Source: Streptomyces olivochromogenes
Lineage (GTDB): Bacteria; Actinomycetota; Actinomycetes; Streptomycetales; Streptomycetaceae
Length of the DNA: 64,000 nucleotides
Direction: 5' to 3'
NCBI RefSeq assembly: GCF_021538895.1
Contig: NZ_JADDRL010000041.1
Coordinates: 1-64,000, forward strand
Shown here: in pieces, positions 16,194 through 24,882 of the stretch
Position numbering within the stretch: the stretch's first letter is position 1
How the letters are laid out: each line of letters begins with the position of its first letter
Translations under genes and position numbers: made by a program
The notes under the pieces: model-generated
What the model was told of the DNA's origin: nothing
Databases searched by the model: none
What the model saw: the letters and a program-made list of their open reading frames with translations, nothing else

Positions 16194-17540
16194 TCACGCC
16201 GTCGTCACGAGCTGCTCCCGCTCGCGCGGGACGAAGCGGACGCTGGGGTGGCCGTGGTTCCAGGCCACCGTCAGGCGCAGACCGCCGGCTCGGGCGAGGA
16301 TCAGGCCGATCGTGCCGGCGGCGGCCGCCGCGATGCCGCCGCCCAGGGCGAAGCCGACGCGGGGGCCGTAGGTGTCGGTGATCCAGCCGACGAGCGGGGC
16401 GCCCAGCGGCGTACCGCCCATGAAGACCATCATGAACAGGGACATCACCCGGCCGCGCATGGCGGGGTCGGTGCCCATCTGGACCGCGGTGTTCGCCGTG
16501 ACGTTGACCGTCAGGCCGAAGGCGCCGATCGGGATCATGAGCAGCGCGAACAGCCAGTACGACGGTGCCAGCGCGGCCACCATCTCCAGCGCGCCGAAGA
16601 CCACCGCGGCCGCGATCAGGACGCGGTGGCGGGCCGTGCCGCGGCGGGCCGCGAGCAGCGCGCCGACCAGGGAGCCGACCGCCATCAGCGTGTTGAAGAG
16701 GCTGTAGGCGCCGGCCCCGCCGTCGAAGATGTCGTCGGCGTAGGCCGACAGCCACACCGGGAAGTTGAAGCCGAAGGTGCCGATGAAGCCGACCAGGACG
16801 ATCGGCCAGATCAGCTCGGGGCGGCCGGCGACGTGGCGCAGGCCCTCCCGCAGCTGGCCCTTGCCGCGCGGCGCGCGCTCGACCACGTGCAGCTCACGTC
16901 CGCGCATCAGCAGCAGGCCGACGAGCGGGGCGACGAAGGACAGGCCGTTGAACAGGAACGCCCAGCCGGTGCCCACGCCGGTGATCAGCAGTCCGGCGAC
17001 GGCGGGGCCGACCAGCCGGGCCGACTGGAAGTTGGCGGAGTTGAGGCTGACCGCGTTCTGCAGCTGCTCGGGTCCGACCATCTCGGAGACGAAGGACTGG
17101 CGGGCCGGGTTGTCGACGACCGTGGCGAGGCCGACGGCGAAGGCGGCGAGGTAGACGTGCCAGACCTGGACGTGTCCGCTGAGGGTCAGGGCGGCGAGCG
17201 CGATGCCGGTGAGGGCCATCGCGGTCTGCGTGACGAGCAGCGTGGGGCGCTTGGGCCAGCGGTCGACGAGGACGCCGCCGTAGAGGCCGAAGAGCAGCAT
17301 CGGCAGGAACTGCAGGGCCGTCGTGATGCCGACGGCCGCGGAGGAACCGGTGAGGCTGAGCACCAGCCAGTCCTGGGCTATGCGCTGCATCCAGGTACCG
17401 GTGTTGGAGACGACCTGGCCGATGAAGAAGAGCCGGTAGTTGCGGATGCTCAGCGAGCTGAACATCGTGGACCTGCCGGGGCCGGTGGTAGTAGGGGCGT
17501 TCGGTGCGGGGGCGGAAGGTGCTCCGGGTCCCGTACTCAA
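16194..17540 (-). CDS. MFS transporter (EntS-like multidrug/siderophore exporter type)
   Basis: Membrane protein of 448 residues with about 12 helices. The segments SIRNYRLFFIGQVVSNTGTWMQRIAQDWLVL, GGVLVDRWPKRPTLL (MFS loop 2-3 motif), PARQSFVSEMVGPEQLQNAVSLNS and GGTPLGAPLVGWITD place it in the EntS/MFS_3 group of drug and siderophore exporters. A TTG start was chosen because GAGGAGG lies 9 nt upstream. It is co-transcribed with a MarR regulator ending 27 bp before it, so it is probably de-repressed by a ligand that is also its substrate. Confidence 0.9.
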   Translation of the reverse strand: MSTGPGAPSAPAPNAPTTTGPGRSTMFSSLSIRNYRLFFIGQVVSNTGTWMQRIAQDWLVLSLTGSSAAVGITTALQFLPMLLFGLYGGVLVDRWPKRPTLLVTQTAMALTGIALAALTLSGHVQVWHVYLAAFAVGLATVVDNPARQSFVSEMVGPEQLQNAVSLNSANFQSARLVGPAVAGLLITGVGTGWAFLFNGLSFVAPLVGLLLMRGRELHVVERAPRGKGQLREGLRHVAGRPELIWPIVLVGFIGTFGFNFPVWLSAYADDIFDGGAGAYSLFNTLMAVGSLVGALLAARRGTARHRVLIAAAVVFGALEMVAALAPSYWLFALLMIPIGAFGLTVNVTANTAVQMGTDPAMRGRVMSLFMMVFMGGTPLGAPLVGWITDTYGPRVGFALGGGIAAAAAGTIGLILARAGGLRLTVAWNHGHPSVRFVPREREQLVTTA

Positions 17541-17567
17541 AGTGGGTTCGCCTCCTCGCGAAGTGGG

Positions 17568-18005
17568 TTACAGGTGGGCGAGCTTCTCCAGTACGGGGGC
17601 GGCGGCTCGAAGTTTCGCCCACTCGTCCTCGTCGAGGCCCTCGACCAGGCCGGCCAGGAACGCGTTGCGCTTGCGGCGGCTCTCTTCGAGCATCGCCTCG
17701 GCCTGTTCGGTCCTGGTGACGACCTTCTGGCGCCGGTCCTCGGGGTGCGGCTCCAGGCGGACCAGCCCCTTGGCCTCCAGCAGCGCGACGATGCGGGTCA
17801 TCGAGGGCGGCTGTACGTGCTCCTTGCGGGCGAGTTCGCCCGGGGTGGCCTGGCCGCAGGTGGAGAGGGTGCCGAGCACCGACATTTCGGTGGGGCTCAG
17901 CGATTCGTCGACCCGCTGGTGCTTGAGCCGACGGGACAACCGCATCACGGCGGAGCGCAGGGAGTTCACGGCGGCCACATCGTCGCCATGCGTAAGGTCC
18001 GGCAT
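17568..18005 (-). CDS. MarR-family transcriptional regulator
   Basis: Winged-helix repressor of 145 residues. The core SPTEMSVLGTLSTCGQATPGELARKEHVQPPSMTRIVALLEAKGLVRLEPHPEDRRQKVVTRT holds the recognition helix and the basic wing (PEDRR). It is the first gene of a two-gene unit with the MFS exporter. An imperfect 18-bp palindrome lies 7 bp upstream of its start, consistent with autorepression of the pair. Confidence 0.92.
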   Translation of the reverse strand: MPDLTHGDDVAAVNSLRSAVMRLSRRLKHQRVDESLSPTEMSVLGTLSTCGQATPGELARKEHVQPPSMTRIVALLEAKGLVRLEPHPEDRRQKVVTRTEQAEAMLEESRRKRNAFLAGLVEGLDEDEWAKLRAAAPVLEKLAHL

Positions 18006-18012
18006 GTTCTTT

Positions 18013-18030
18013 AGAGTAACTCATTACCCT
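18013..18030 (-). promoter_or_regulatory. candidate MarR operator
   Basis: On the minus strand the sequence AGGGTAATGAGTTACTCT is an imperfect palindrome (AGGGTAA / TTACTCT, one mismatch, 4-nt centre), a size and shape usual for MarR dimers. It overlaps the position where the ribosome site or -10 of the MarR-MFS transcript should be. Confidence 0.5.
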
Positions 18031-18160
18031 CGCTAAGGACCACCGGCGACACGCCGGGTTGCCCGTGACGAAGACCACTGAAACAGCACATCACTCATAC
18101 GGGTGATCCGCACGCGGAACGTGACACACCCCGCCGAAGGGTGCCGCGACCCTCGTAGAC

Positions 18161-18343
18161 ATGGGGACCAGCGTGCTCAGCCTGCGGATGGATCACGATC
18201 TGCTGGAACGGCTCCGGCTTCACGCCGCCAAAAGAGGAATGAGCGTCCAGGACTATGTCGTCCGGACGCTCATTCGGGATGACTTCGACGAGCGGTTCCA
18301 GGCCGCCGTCGAGGAGACGGAGAAGTTCTACGGCGTCACGTGA
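18161..18343 (+). CDS. small ribbon-helix-helix-like protein
   Basis: Product of 60 residues: a beta-strand SVLSLRMDHDL, then two helices LLERLRLHAAKRGMSVQDYVVRTLIRDDF and an acidic tail. This is the layout of CopG/Arc-type ribbon-helix-helix DNA-binding proteins. No toxin gene is adjacent, so it is either an orphan antitoxin-like protein or a small regulator. It lies between divergent MarR and convergent permease genes; no clear ribosome site was found. Confidence 0.7.
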   Translation: MGTSVLSLRMDHDLLERLRLHAAKRGMSVQDYVVRTLIRDDFDERFQAAVEETEKFYGVT

Positions 18344-18373
18344 GCGCGGCTCACGCGGTCGGCCGAGCGCGGC

Positions 18374-19825
18374 TCAGGTGAGGCCGAGGGCCGGCATCAG
18401 GTAGTAGAAGGCGAACACCGCGGAGACGACGTACATCGGCACCGGCACCTCCCGGCCGCGCCCGGCCGCCAGGCGCAGCAGCACGAAGGTGATGAAGCCC
18501 ATGCCGATGCCGTTGGTGATCGAGTAGGTGAAGGGCATCATCACCATCGTGACGAAGGCCGGCATCGCGAGGGTGTAGTCGGCCCAGTCGATCTCCTTCA
18601 CCGAGCCGGCCAGGATCAGGAAACCGACCGCGATCAGCGCCGGGGTGGCGGCCTGGGACGGGACCATCGTGGCGACGGGGGTCAGGAACAGGGCCACGGC
18701 GAACAGCCCGCCGGTGATCACGTTGGCGAAGCCGGTGCGCGCGCCCTCGCCGACGCCCGCCGTGGACTCCACGAAGGCGGTCGTGGCCGAGGAGGAGCTG
18801 GCGCCGCCCGCCGCCACGGCGAGACCGTCGACGAAGAGCACCCGGTTGATGCCGGGCATCTCGCCCTTGGCGTTGGTCAGCTTGGCCTCGTCGCTGACGC
18901 CCATGATCGTGCCCATGGCGTCGAAGAAGCAGGACAGCAGGACGGTGAAGACGAAGAGGATGCCCGTCAGGACGCCGACCTTGCCGAAGCCGCCGAAGAG
19001 GCTGACCTGGCCGAGGAGCCCGAAGTCCGGGGCCGAGACGGGGTTGCCGGGCCACTTCGGGGTGGTCAGGCCCCAGGAGGGGACCTTGGCGACGGCCTCG
19101 ATGATCAGCGCGAGCACGGTCATCGTGACGATCGAGATGAGGATCGCGCCGGAGACCTTGCGCACGATGAGCGCGAGCGTGAGCAGCACACCGAGGATGA
19201 AGACGAGGACCGGCCAGCCGTTGAGGTGACCGTCCGCGCCCAGCTGAAGCGGGACGGTGGTGTGGGCGGCGTCCGGGATACGGGTGACGAAGCCGGAGTC
19301 GACGAGCCCGATCAGCATGATGAACAGGCCGATACCGATGGAGATCGCCTTGCGCAGGCTGTAGGGCACGGCGTTCATGACGCGCTCGCGCAGACCGGTC
19401 GCCACCAGCAGCATGACGACGAAGCCGGCGAGGACGACCATGCCCATCGCGTCCGGCCAGGACATGCGCGGCGCGAGCTGGAGCGCGACGACCGAGTTCA
19501 CGCCGAGACCGGCGGCGAGGGCGATCGGGACGTTGCCGATGACACCCATGAGCAGGGTCGTGAAGGCGGCGGTCACCACGGTGGCCGTGACCAGCTGGCC
19601 GTTGTTCAGCTGGTGCCCGTACATGTCCTTCGCGCTGCCGAGGATGATCGGGTTCAGCACGATGATGTAGGCCATCGCGAAGAACGTGGCGAAGCCGCCA
19701 CGGATCTCGCGCGCCGGCGTGCTGCCCCGCTCGGAAATCTTGAAGTAGCGGTCGAGGGCGCCGTAGGCAGGCGCTGCGCCCGGCTGCTCGGGGGCGGGGA
19801 CCTTGGCAGGAGCCGAGGTGGACAT
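18374..19825 (-). CDS. NCS2-family purine permease (AzgA-like)
   Basis: Membrane protein of about 483 residues with some 12-14 helices. Family segments are EIRGGFATFFAMAYIIVLNPIILG, VPIALAAGLGVNSVVALQLAP, FDAMGTIMGVSDEA and the substrate-site segment AAGGASSSSATTAFVESTAGVGEGARTG. AzgA-type permeases take up hypoxanthine, adenine or guanine with protons. The start giving MSTSAPAKV has GAGG 6 nt upstream; an upstream extension is not conserved-looking. It is transcribed alone. Confidence 0.9.
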   Translation of the reverse strand: MSTSAPAKVPAPEQPGAAPAYGALDRYFKISERGSTPAREIRGGFATFFAMAYIIVLNPIILGSAKDMYGHQLNNGQLVTATVVTAAFTTLLMGVIGNVPIALAAGLGVNSVVALQLAPRMSWPDAMGMVVLAGFVVMLLVATGLRERVMNAVPYSLRKAISIGIGLFIMLIGLVDSGFVTRIPDAAHTTVPLQLGADGHLNGWPVLVFILGVLLTLALIVRKVSGAILISIVTMTVLALIIEAVAKVPSWGLTTPKWPGNPVSAPDFGLLGQVSLFGGFGKVGVLTGILFVFTVLLSCFFDAMGTIMGVSDEAKLTNAKGEMPGINRVLFVDGLAVAAGGASSSSATTAFVESTAGVGEGARTGFANVITGGLFAVALFLTPVATMVPSQAATPALIAVGFLILAGSVKEIDWADYTLAMPAFVTMVMMPFTYSITNGIGMGFITFVLLRLAAGRGREVPVPMYVVSAVFAFYYLMPALGLT

Positions 19826-19871
19826 GCGGGACCTCATCACCCATGGGACTCCCCCGAGACCCATTGGACTT

Positions 19872-19922
19872 TCATACGAACAGAAGCGGCCAGAGACAAA
19901 CGGTTTCAGTATGAACGTATGA
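19872..19922 (-). promoter_or_regulatory. inverted repeat upstream of the purine permease
   Basis: TCATACG (19872-19878) and CGTATGA (19916-19922) form an inverted repeat 37 bp apart, with a further AGTATGAACGTATG stretch at the distal arm. It lies 47-97 bp upstream of the permease start. Possible regulator site; weak evidence. Confidence 0.3.
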
Positions 19923-19996
19923 GTCGGAGTTCGCTATCTCCGCGCGTAGACCGCGGCACCCGCACCCCACCCGACGGCGCCTCGTAAGCTGTGCGC

Positions 19997-20263
19997 ATGA
20001 CGAAGTGGACCCCCAAGCACGAGGCGCCGGAGCCCCTGGAAGGCCCCGTGGTCGCCACCATCACCGGCGGCACGATCGTGTGGTTCGTCCTCTTCCTCGT
20101 CCAGCTGCCCTTCTACGGCTGGTTCGACGACCACGGGCACACCTGGTGGCTGTGGACCTGCCTGGCCGGCGGCGGCCTCGGCCTGATCGGCATCTGGTAC
20201 GTCCGCAAGCGGGACGCGGCCATCAAGCGCGCGGCGGCCATGGAGACGGCACAGGTCGACTAG
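19997..20263 (+). CDS. DUF2530 membrane protein
   Basis: Small membrane protein of 88 residues with two helices (VVATITGGTIVWFVLFLVQL and WWLWTCLAGGGLGLIGIWYV) flanked by a polar head (KWTPKHEAPEPLEGP) and a basic tail (RKRDAAIKRAAA). The HGHTWWLWTC motif between the helices is typical of the actinobacterial DUF2530 family. Function unknown. The ATG was preferred over a GTG two codons earlier. Confidence 0.8.
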   Translation: MTKWTPKHEAPEPLEGPVVATITGGTIVWFVLFLVQLPFYGWFDDHGHTWWLWTCLAGGGLGLIGIWYVRKRDAAIKRAAAMETAQVD

Positions 20264-20372
20264 AGCCGTCGCCAAGGGCCCTACAACCCACGCACGACCC
20301 TTCTCCTCCCCAGGTCGGATCTTCCGGCCACTCGGCAGGTGAAGCCGCAAATCCGCACGTACCGTCGAATGC

Positions 20373-22769
20373 ATGACGCACATCGATGCGGGCGCGGAGC
20401 TCGACCCTGTGCACCCGATACCCGTTCCGGTGACCCCGTCGACCGGCCTGACGGCCGCCGAGGTCGCGGAACGGGTCGCACGCGGCCAGGTCAACGACGT
20501 CCCGGTGCGCAGCAGCCGCACGATCGCCGAGATCGTCCGGGCGAACGTCTTCACCCGCTTCAACGCGATCATCGGCGTCCTGTGGGTGATCACGCTGTTC
20601 GTCGCGCCGATCCAGGACAGCCTGTTCGGCTTCGTGATCATCGCGAACACCGGCATCGGCATCGTCCAGGAGTGGCGGGCGAAGCAGACCCTCGACTCGC
20701 TCGCGGTGATCGGCGAGGCCCGGCCCACCGTCCGCCGGGACGGCATCGCCACCGAGGTCGCCACCCACGAGATCGTCCTCGACGACCTGATGGAGATCGG
20801 TCCGGGGGACAAGATCGTCGTCGACGGCGTCTGTGCCGAGGCCGACGGGCTGGAAATCGACGAGTCCCTCCTGACCGGCGAGGCCGATCCCGTCGTCAAA
20901 CACCCCGGTGACCGGGTGATGTCAGGCAGCTTCGTCGTCGCGGGCGGCGGCGCCTTCGTCGCCACCAAGGTCGGCCACGAGGCCTACGCCGCCCAGCTCG
21001 CCGAGGAGGCCTCCCGCTTCACGCTGGTCCACTCCGAGCTGCGCAGCGGCATCTCGACGATCCTGAAGTACGTCACCTGGATGATGGTCCCGGCCGCCAC
21101 CGGCCTCGTCATCACCCAGCTCGTCGTCAAGAACAACGACTTCAAGGACGCCGTCGCCCGCACGATCGGCGGCATCGTCCCGATGGTCCCGGAGGGGCTG
21201 GTCCTGCTCACCTCGGTCGCCTTCGCGATCGGCGTCATCCGCCTGGGCCGCAAGCAGTGCCTCGTCCAGGAACTCCCGGCCATCGAGGGCCTCGCCCGCG
21301 TGGACACCGTCTGCCTCGACAAGACGGGCACGCTCACCGAGGGCGGCATGGACGTCACCGAGCTCAGACCGCTGGGCGACAGTGACGAGACGTACGTACG
21401 ACGGGTCCTCGGGGCCCTCGGCGAGTCCGACCCCCGGCCCAACGCCTCCCTCCAGGCCGTCATCGACGCCTACCCGGACAGCGAGGAGTGGCGCTGTGTC
21501 GAGTCGCTGCCCTTCTCCTCCGCCCGCAAGTACAGCGGCGCGACCTTCAGCGAGGGCGACGGCGAGACCAGTACCTGGCTCCTGGGGGCGCCCGACGTGC
21601 TCCTCTCCGACGGCGACCCGGCCCTCGCCGAGACCGAGCGGCTCAACGAGGCGGGGCTACGGGTGCTGCTGCTGGCCCGCGCCGCCCGCGAACTCGACGA
21701 CCCCGACGTCGCCAAGGGGGCCACGGCCACCGCCCTCGTCGTCCTGGAGCAGCGGCTGCGGGCCGACGCCGCCGACACCCTGAGCTACTTCGCCGACCAG
21801 AGCGTGCACGCCAAGGTGATCTCCGGCGACAACGCGGTGTCGGTGAGCGCGGTCGCGGCCAAGCTCGGGCTGGGCGGCCGGGCGGTGGACGCGCGCCGGA
21901 TCCCGAAGGACCCCGAGGGGATGGCGGACGCCCTCCACGAGGGCACCGTCTTCGGCCGCGTCACCCCGCAGCAGAAGCGGGAGATGGTCGGGGCGCTCCA
22001 GTCCCGCGGGCACACGGTCGCCATGACCGGTGACGGGGTGAACGACGTCCTGGCGCTCAAGGACGCCGACATCGGCGTCTCCATGGGCTCGGGTTCGGAG
22101 GCGACCCGGGCCGTGGCGCAGATCGTGCTGCTCAACAACAGCTTCGCCACGCTGCCGTCGGTGGTCGCGGAGGGCCGGCGGGTCATCGGGAACATCACCC
22201 GGGTGGCCACGCTGTTCCTGGTGAAGACCGTCTACTCGGTGCTGCTGGCCGTGCTGGTGGTGTGCTGGCAGGTCGAGTACCCGTTCCTGCCCCGGCACCT
22301 GACCCTGCTGTCCACCCTCACCATCGGCATCCCGGCCTTCTTCCTCGCCCTCGCGCCCAACAAGGAACGCGCGCGGCCGCACTTCGTACGGCGGGTGATG
22401 CGCTACTCGGTTCCGGGCGGCGTGGTGGCCGGGGTGGCGACCTTCGTGACGTACTTGCTCGCCCGCCACTACTACACCGGCGAGGGCGCGCTGGACGCGG
22501 AGACCAGCGCGGCCACGCTCACGCTCTTCCTGATCTCGATGTGGGTCCTGGCGATCATCGCCCGCCCCTACACGTGGTGGCGGGTGGCGCTGGTGGCCTC
22601 GATGGGCGTGGCGTTCGTGTTCGTACTGATCGTCCCCGCGCTGCAGAGCTTCTTCGCGCTGAAGCTGGTGGGGATCGCGATGCCGTGGACGGCGGTCGCG
22701 GTGGCCGCGGTGGCGGCGGTCGCCCTGGAGTTCCTGTGGAAATGGGTCGACCGCCGCTTTCCCGCGTAG
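20373..22769 (+). CDS. ctpE: P-type cation ATPase, CtpE type
   Basis: Membrane pump of 798 residues. The actuator loop carries LTGEAD, the phosphorylation site is DKTGTLT (Asp near residue 316) and the hinge is MTGDGVNDVLALKDADIGVSMG, with about ten helices including the VPMVPEGLVLLTSVAFA segment in M4. Sequence around IVRANVFTRFNAIIGVL, RAKQTLDSLAVIGEARPTVRR and LVQELPAIEGLARVD matches what I know of mycobacterial CtpE, described as a calcium-uptake ATPase. Calcium or a related divalent cation is therefore the best guess. Monocistronic, closed by the hairpin repeat beyond its stop. Confidence 0.88.
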   Translation: MTHIDAGAELDPVHPIPVPVTPSTGLTAAEVAERVARGQVNDVPVRSSRTIAEIVRANVFTRFNAIIGVLWVITLFVAPIQDSLFGFVIIANTGIGIVQEWRAKQTLDSLAVIGEARPTVRRDGIATEVATHEIVLDDLMEIGPGDKIVVDGVCAEADGLEIDESLLTGEADPVVKHPGDRVMSGSFVVAGGGAFVATKVGHEAYAAQLAEEASRFTLVHSELRSGISTILKYVTWMMVPAATGLVITQLVVKNNDFKDAVARTIGGIVPMVPEGLVLLTSVAFAIGVIRLGRKQCLVQELPAIEGLARVDTVCLDKTGTLTEGGMDVTELRPLGDSDETYVRRVLGALGESDPRPNASLQAVIDAYPDSEEWRCVESLPFSSARKYSGATFSEGDGETSTWLLGAPDVLLSDGDPALAETERLNEAGLRVLLLARAARELDDPDVAKGATATALVVLEQRLRADAADTLSYFADQSVHAKVISGDNAVSVSAVAAKLGLGGRAVDARRIPKDPEGMADALHEGTVFGRVTPQQKREMVGALQSRGHTVAMTGDGVNDVLALKDADIGVSMGSGSEATRAVAQIVLLNNSFATLPSVVAEGRRVIGNITRVATLFLVKTVYSVLLAVLVVCWQVEYPFLPRHLTLLSTLTIGIPAFFLALAPNKERARPHFVRRVMRYSVPGGVVAGVATFVTYLLARHYYTGEGALDAETSAATLTLFLISMWVLAIIARPYTWWRVALVASMGVAFVFVLIVPALQSFFALKLVGIAMPWTAVAVAAVAAVALEFLWKWVDRRFPA

Positions 22770-22822
22770 CGCTCGGCTTCAGCGGGGTGGGTGGGCCGGT
22801 GTCGCGTTTCGGCTGCGGGACC

Positions 22823-22866
22823 GTTGTGGCTGGTCGCGTAGTTCCCCGCGCCCCTGCGGGGCGCGG
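22823..22866. repeat. Streptomyces-type intergenic hairpin repeat, copy 1 (terminator)
   Basis: The stretch GTTGTGGCTGGTCGCGTAGT followed by a perfect 9-bp hairpin (CCGCGCCCC at 22846-22854, complement at 22858-22866). The same unit recurs on the opposite strand at 35725-35766. It sits between convergent genes and probably terminates both. Confidence 0.75.
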
Positions 22867-22876
22867 CCCTACTTGC

Positions 22877-23728
22877 CTACTGCACGTCTACGTAGTCCGC
22901 CGTGGCGTTGACCGACGGGGTCGTCGCGGTGCCCGCGAAGCTGTAGCGGTAGTAGCCGTCGACCGTCGCCGTGGTCGTGGTCTTCAGGTTGCCGTACGAG
23001 TCCGTCTTGACGGTCTTCAGCGTGGTGTAGGTGCTGGAGCCCTTCTTGCGGAACTGGAGCTTGACCGGCTGGGTGGCGTAGCCGGAGTACTTGTTGGTGT
23101 CCCAGTTGGCCCGGGTGAGCCGGCCGGTGACCGTGAGGGTCTTGCCCTTCTTGACCGGCTCCGGCGCGGCGTTGACCGTCAGCTTGGACGCACGCTGGAC
23201 CTTCAGGCCGCCGAGGCCGCCCTGGGTCTTGGTGTCGCCGCCCTTGGTGATCGCGAGGCCGCCCGCCGTCCAGGCGCCGGCGTCGGCGTTCGCCAGGTCG
23301 CCGTCGGCCGGGCGGACGTGGATGGTGGCGGTGCAGTTCAGGACGGTCGTCGAGGCGGCGGTGCAGGTGCCCGGGTCGTCGCTGATGATCATGTTGCTGG
23401 GGCTCGTCACCGAGGTGCCCTTGTAGATGAGCGGCCCGCTGGCGAAGTTGGCCGCGCTGGTGTCGAGGCTCGCCTCGTGGGTCACCGAGTAGGTGACCGG
23501 GACCGCGACGACAGCCGAGGTGCCGACGACGACGGCCTTGCCCTTGTTGACCTTCATGTTGGAGAAGGTGACGTTGAGCGTCGCGGCGGCACCGGCGGAG
23601 GCGTCGGCGGAGGTGGCGCTGAACTCCGACCGGGCGGAGGGGGCGTCGGCGGCCTGTGCGGCCGGCGCGACGAAGGCGGAGAGGGCCAGGGCGCCGGTGA
23701 CGGCGGCCACGGTGGCACGTATGCGCAT
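22877..23728 (-). CDS. secreted beta-domain protein, tandem paralogue 1 (DUF5707-like)
   Basis: Exported protein of 283 residues: signal peptide MRIRATVAAVTGALALSAFVAPAAQA, an N-terminal beta-rich domain (LNVTFSNMKVNKGKAVVVG, VAVPVTYSVTHEASLD) with one probable disulfide (CTAASTTVLNC), and a C-terminal Ig-like domain. The latter runs from RASKLTVNAAPEPVKKGKTLTVTG to VKLQFRKKGSSTYTTLKTVKTDSYG and YYRYSFAGTATT. The C-terminal domain is nearly identical in the next two genes. It resembles DUF5707-type Streptomyces exported proteins; function unknown. The ATG has AGGGGA 6 nt upstream. Expression is probably from the ECF-like promoter at 23785-23830. Confidence 0.85.
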   Translation of the reverse strand: MRIRATVAAVTGALALSAFVAPAAQAADAPSARSEFSATSADASAGAAATLNVTFSNMKVNKGKAVVVGTSAVVAVPVTYSVTHEASLDTSAANFASGPLIYKGTSVTSPSNMIISDDPGTCTAASTTVLNCTATIHVRPADGDLANADAGAWTAGGLAITKGGDTKTQGGLGGLKVQRASKLTVNAAPEPVKKGKTLTVTGRLTRANWDTNKYSGYATQPVKLQFRKKGSSTYTTLKTVKTDSYGNLKTTTTATVDGYYRYSFAGTATTPSVNATADYVDVQ

Positions 23729-23784
23729 GTACGTTCCCCTGAGTGGAGAAAGGTGGGCACGGGGCCCAATTGATTGTGGAGTCT

Positions 23785-23830
23785 GTTGACTCACGCGATC
23801 AGATCCGTGACGGCAGCAACTGGTTGTACG
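23785..23830 (-). promoter_or_regulatory. ECF-like promoter of secreted paralogue 1
   Basis: Read on the minus strand: CGTACAACC, 15 nt, GGATCTGATC, 4 nt, GAGTCAACAG. The same blocks with the same 15-nt spacing precede all three secreted paralogues. The CAACC block plus a GTC/TCT-like second block at fixed spacing resembles ECF sigma -35/-10 pairs. The predicted leader to the ATG is about 60 nt. Confidence 0.6.
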
Positions 23831-23898
23831 GATGTTGCGCTGTCACGAGAGATTTTGTGCGCGGATTGCCAGTCGATGATCATTCCCTGACCGAACGG

Positions 23899-23938
23899 AA
23901 CGGTCCCGTGTTCCGGAGCTCCGGAACACGGGACCGTT
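23899..23938 (-). terminator. 40-nt perfect palindrome after secreted paralogue 2
   Basis: Two 20-nt arms meet at GAGCTC without any mismatch (first arm AACGGTCCCGTGTTCCGGAG). It starts 36 bp beyond the stop of the secreted paralogue at 23975-24841 and is a very stable hairpin, most simply its terminator. Confidence 0.85.
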
Positions 23939-23974
23939 GGCGTCCTGCCGGCCGCTCGTGCCTATCGCACGCGC

Positions 23975-24841
23975 TTATCGCACGTCGACGAAGTCACCCG
24001 TGGCGTTGACGGCCGGGGTCGTCGTGGTGCCCGCGAAGGCGTAGCGGAAGTAGCCGTCCACGGAGGCGGTGACCGTGCTCTTCAGGTTGCCGTACGAGTC
24101 CGTCTTGACGGTCTTCAGCGTGGTGTAGGTGCTGGAGCCCTTCTTGCGGAACTGGAGCTTCACGGGCTGGGTGACGTAACCCGTGTACTTGTGCGACTCC
24201 CAGTTGGCCCGGGTCAGCCGGCCGGTGACCGTGATGGTCCTGCCCTTCGTCACCGGCTCCGGCGAGGCGTTGACCGTCAGCTTGGACAGGCGCTGGACCT
24301 TGGTGGTGCCCAGGTCGGCCTGCACCGTGCCGTCCTCGGTGGTGTACTGCAGGGCCAGCCCGCCGCCCGACCAGGTGCCGGCGTCGGAGTTGAAGAGCTC
24401 GTCGTCACCGGGGTAGATGTCGATGAGGCCCGCGCAGTCGGCGGTCGTCTCCGAGGTGGCGGTGCAGCTGGCCGGGGCGTCGCCGAACAGCACGTTGTCC
24501 GCGGTCTCCGGCGACGAACCCTTGTAGAGGAAGGGGCCGTTGGCGAAGTCGTCGGAGTTGATGTCGTAGTTGGCGCCGTGGGTCAGCGTGTAGGTGACCT
24601 TGGTGGAGACGTGGTTGGTGGTCCCGACCTTGACCGCACCGGCGATCTTGAAGTTCGAGAACGACACGCCCAGGTCGGCGGCGGTGGTGGCGGTGAAGGC
24701 GGACTTGCCGGAGGCGGAGAGCGCCTTCACGGCCTGTGCGCGGTAGGACGGGCCGGCGTCGGCGGCCTGCGCGGCCGGCACGACGACGGCGGAGAGGGCC
24801 AGGGCGCCGGTGACGGCGGCCACGGTGGCACGAATGCGCAT
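23975..24841 (-). CDS. secreted beta-domain protein, tandem paralogue 2 (DUF5707-like)
   Basis: Exported protein of 288 residues with signal peptide MRIRATVAAVTGALALSAVVVPAAQA, nearly identical to paralogue 1. The variable N-terminal domain contains LGVSFSNFKIAGAVKVG, STKVTYTLTHGANYD and the Cys pair CTATSETTADC. The conserved C-terminal domain reads LSKLTVNASPEPVTKGRTITVTG, VKLQFRKKGSSTYTTLKT and YFRYAFAGTTTTPAVN. The pattern of a variable exposed domain on a fixed scaffold suggests surface or matrix proteins that diversified after duplication. Its own promoter and terminator flank it, so the three paralogues are separate transcription units. Confidence 0.85.
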   Translation of the reverse strand: MRIRATVAAVTGALALSAVVVPAAQAADAGPSYRAQAVKALSASGKSAFTATTAADLGVSFSNFKIAGAVKVGTTNHVSTKVTYTLTHGANYDINSDDFANGPFLYKGSSPETADNVLFGDAPASCTATSETTADCAGLIDIYPGDDELFNSDAGTWSGGGLALQYTTEDGTVQADLGTTKVQRLSKLTVNASPEPVTKGRTITVTGRLTRANWESHKYTGYVTQPVKLQFRKKGSSTYTTLKTVKTDSYGNLKSTVTASVDGYFRYAFAGTTTTPAVNATGDFVDVR

Positions 24842-24882
24842 GCGTTCCCTCGAATGCAGAAAGGTGGACACGAGGTCCAAGT

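Noticed and set aside
18161..18343. Toxin-antitoxin pair around the ribbon-helix-helix gene
   Set aside because: No small partner gene lies in frame or adjacent; both neighbours are unrelated (MarR and purine permease).
20281..20330. Further copy of the CAACC-type promoter (TACAACCC) before ctpE
   Set aside because: The second block is not at the 15-nt spacing seen in the three secreted-protein promoters, so the match is likely chance.
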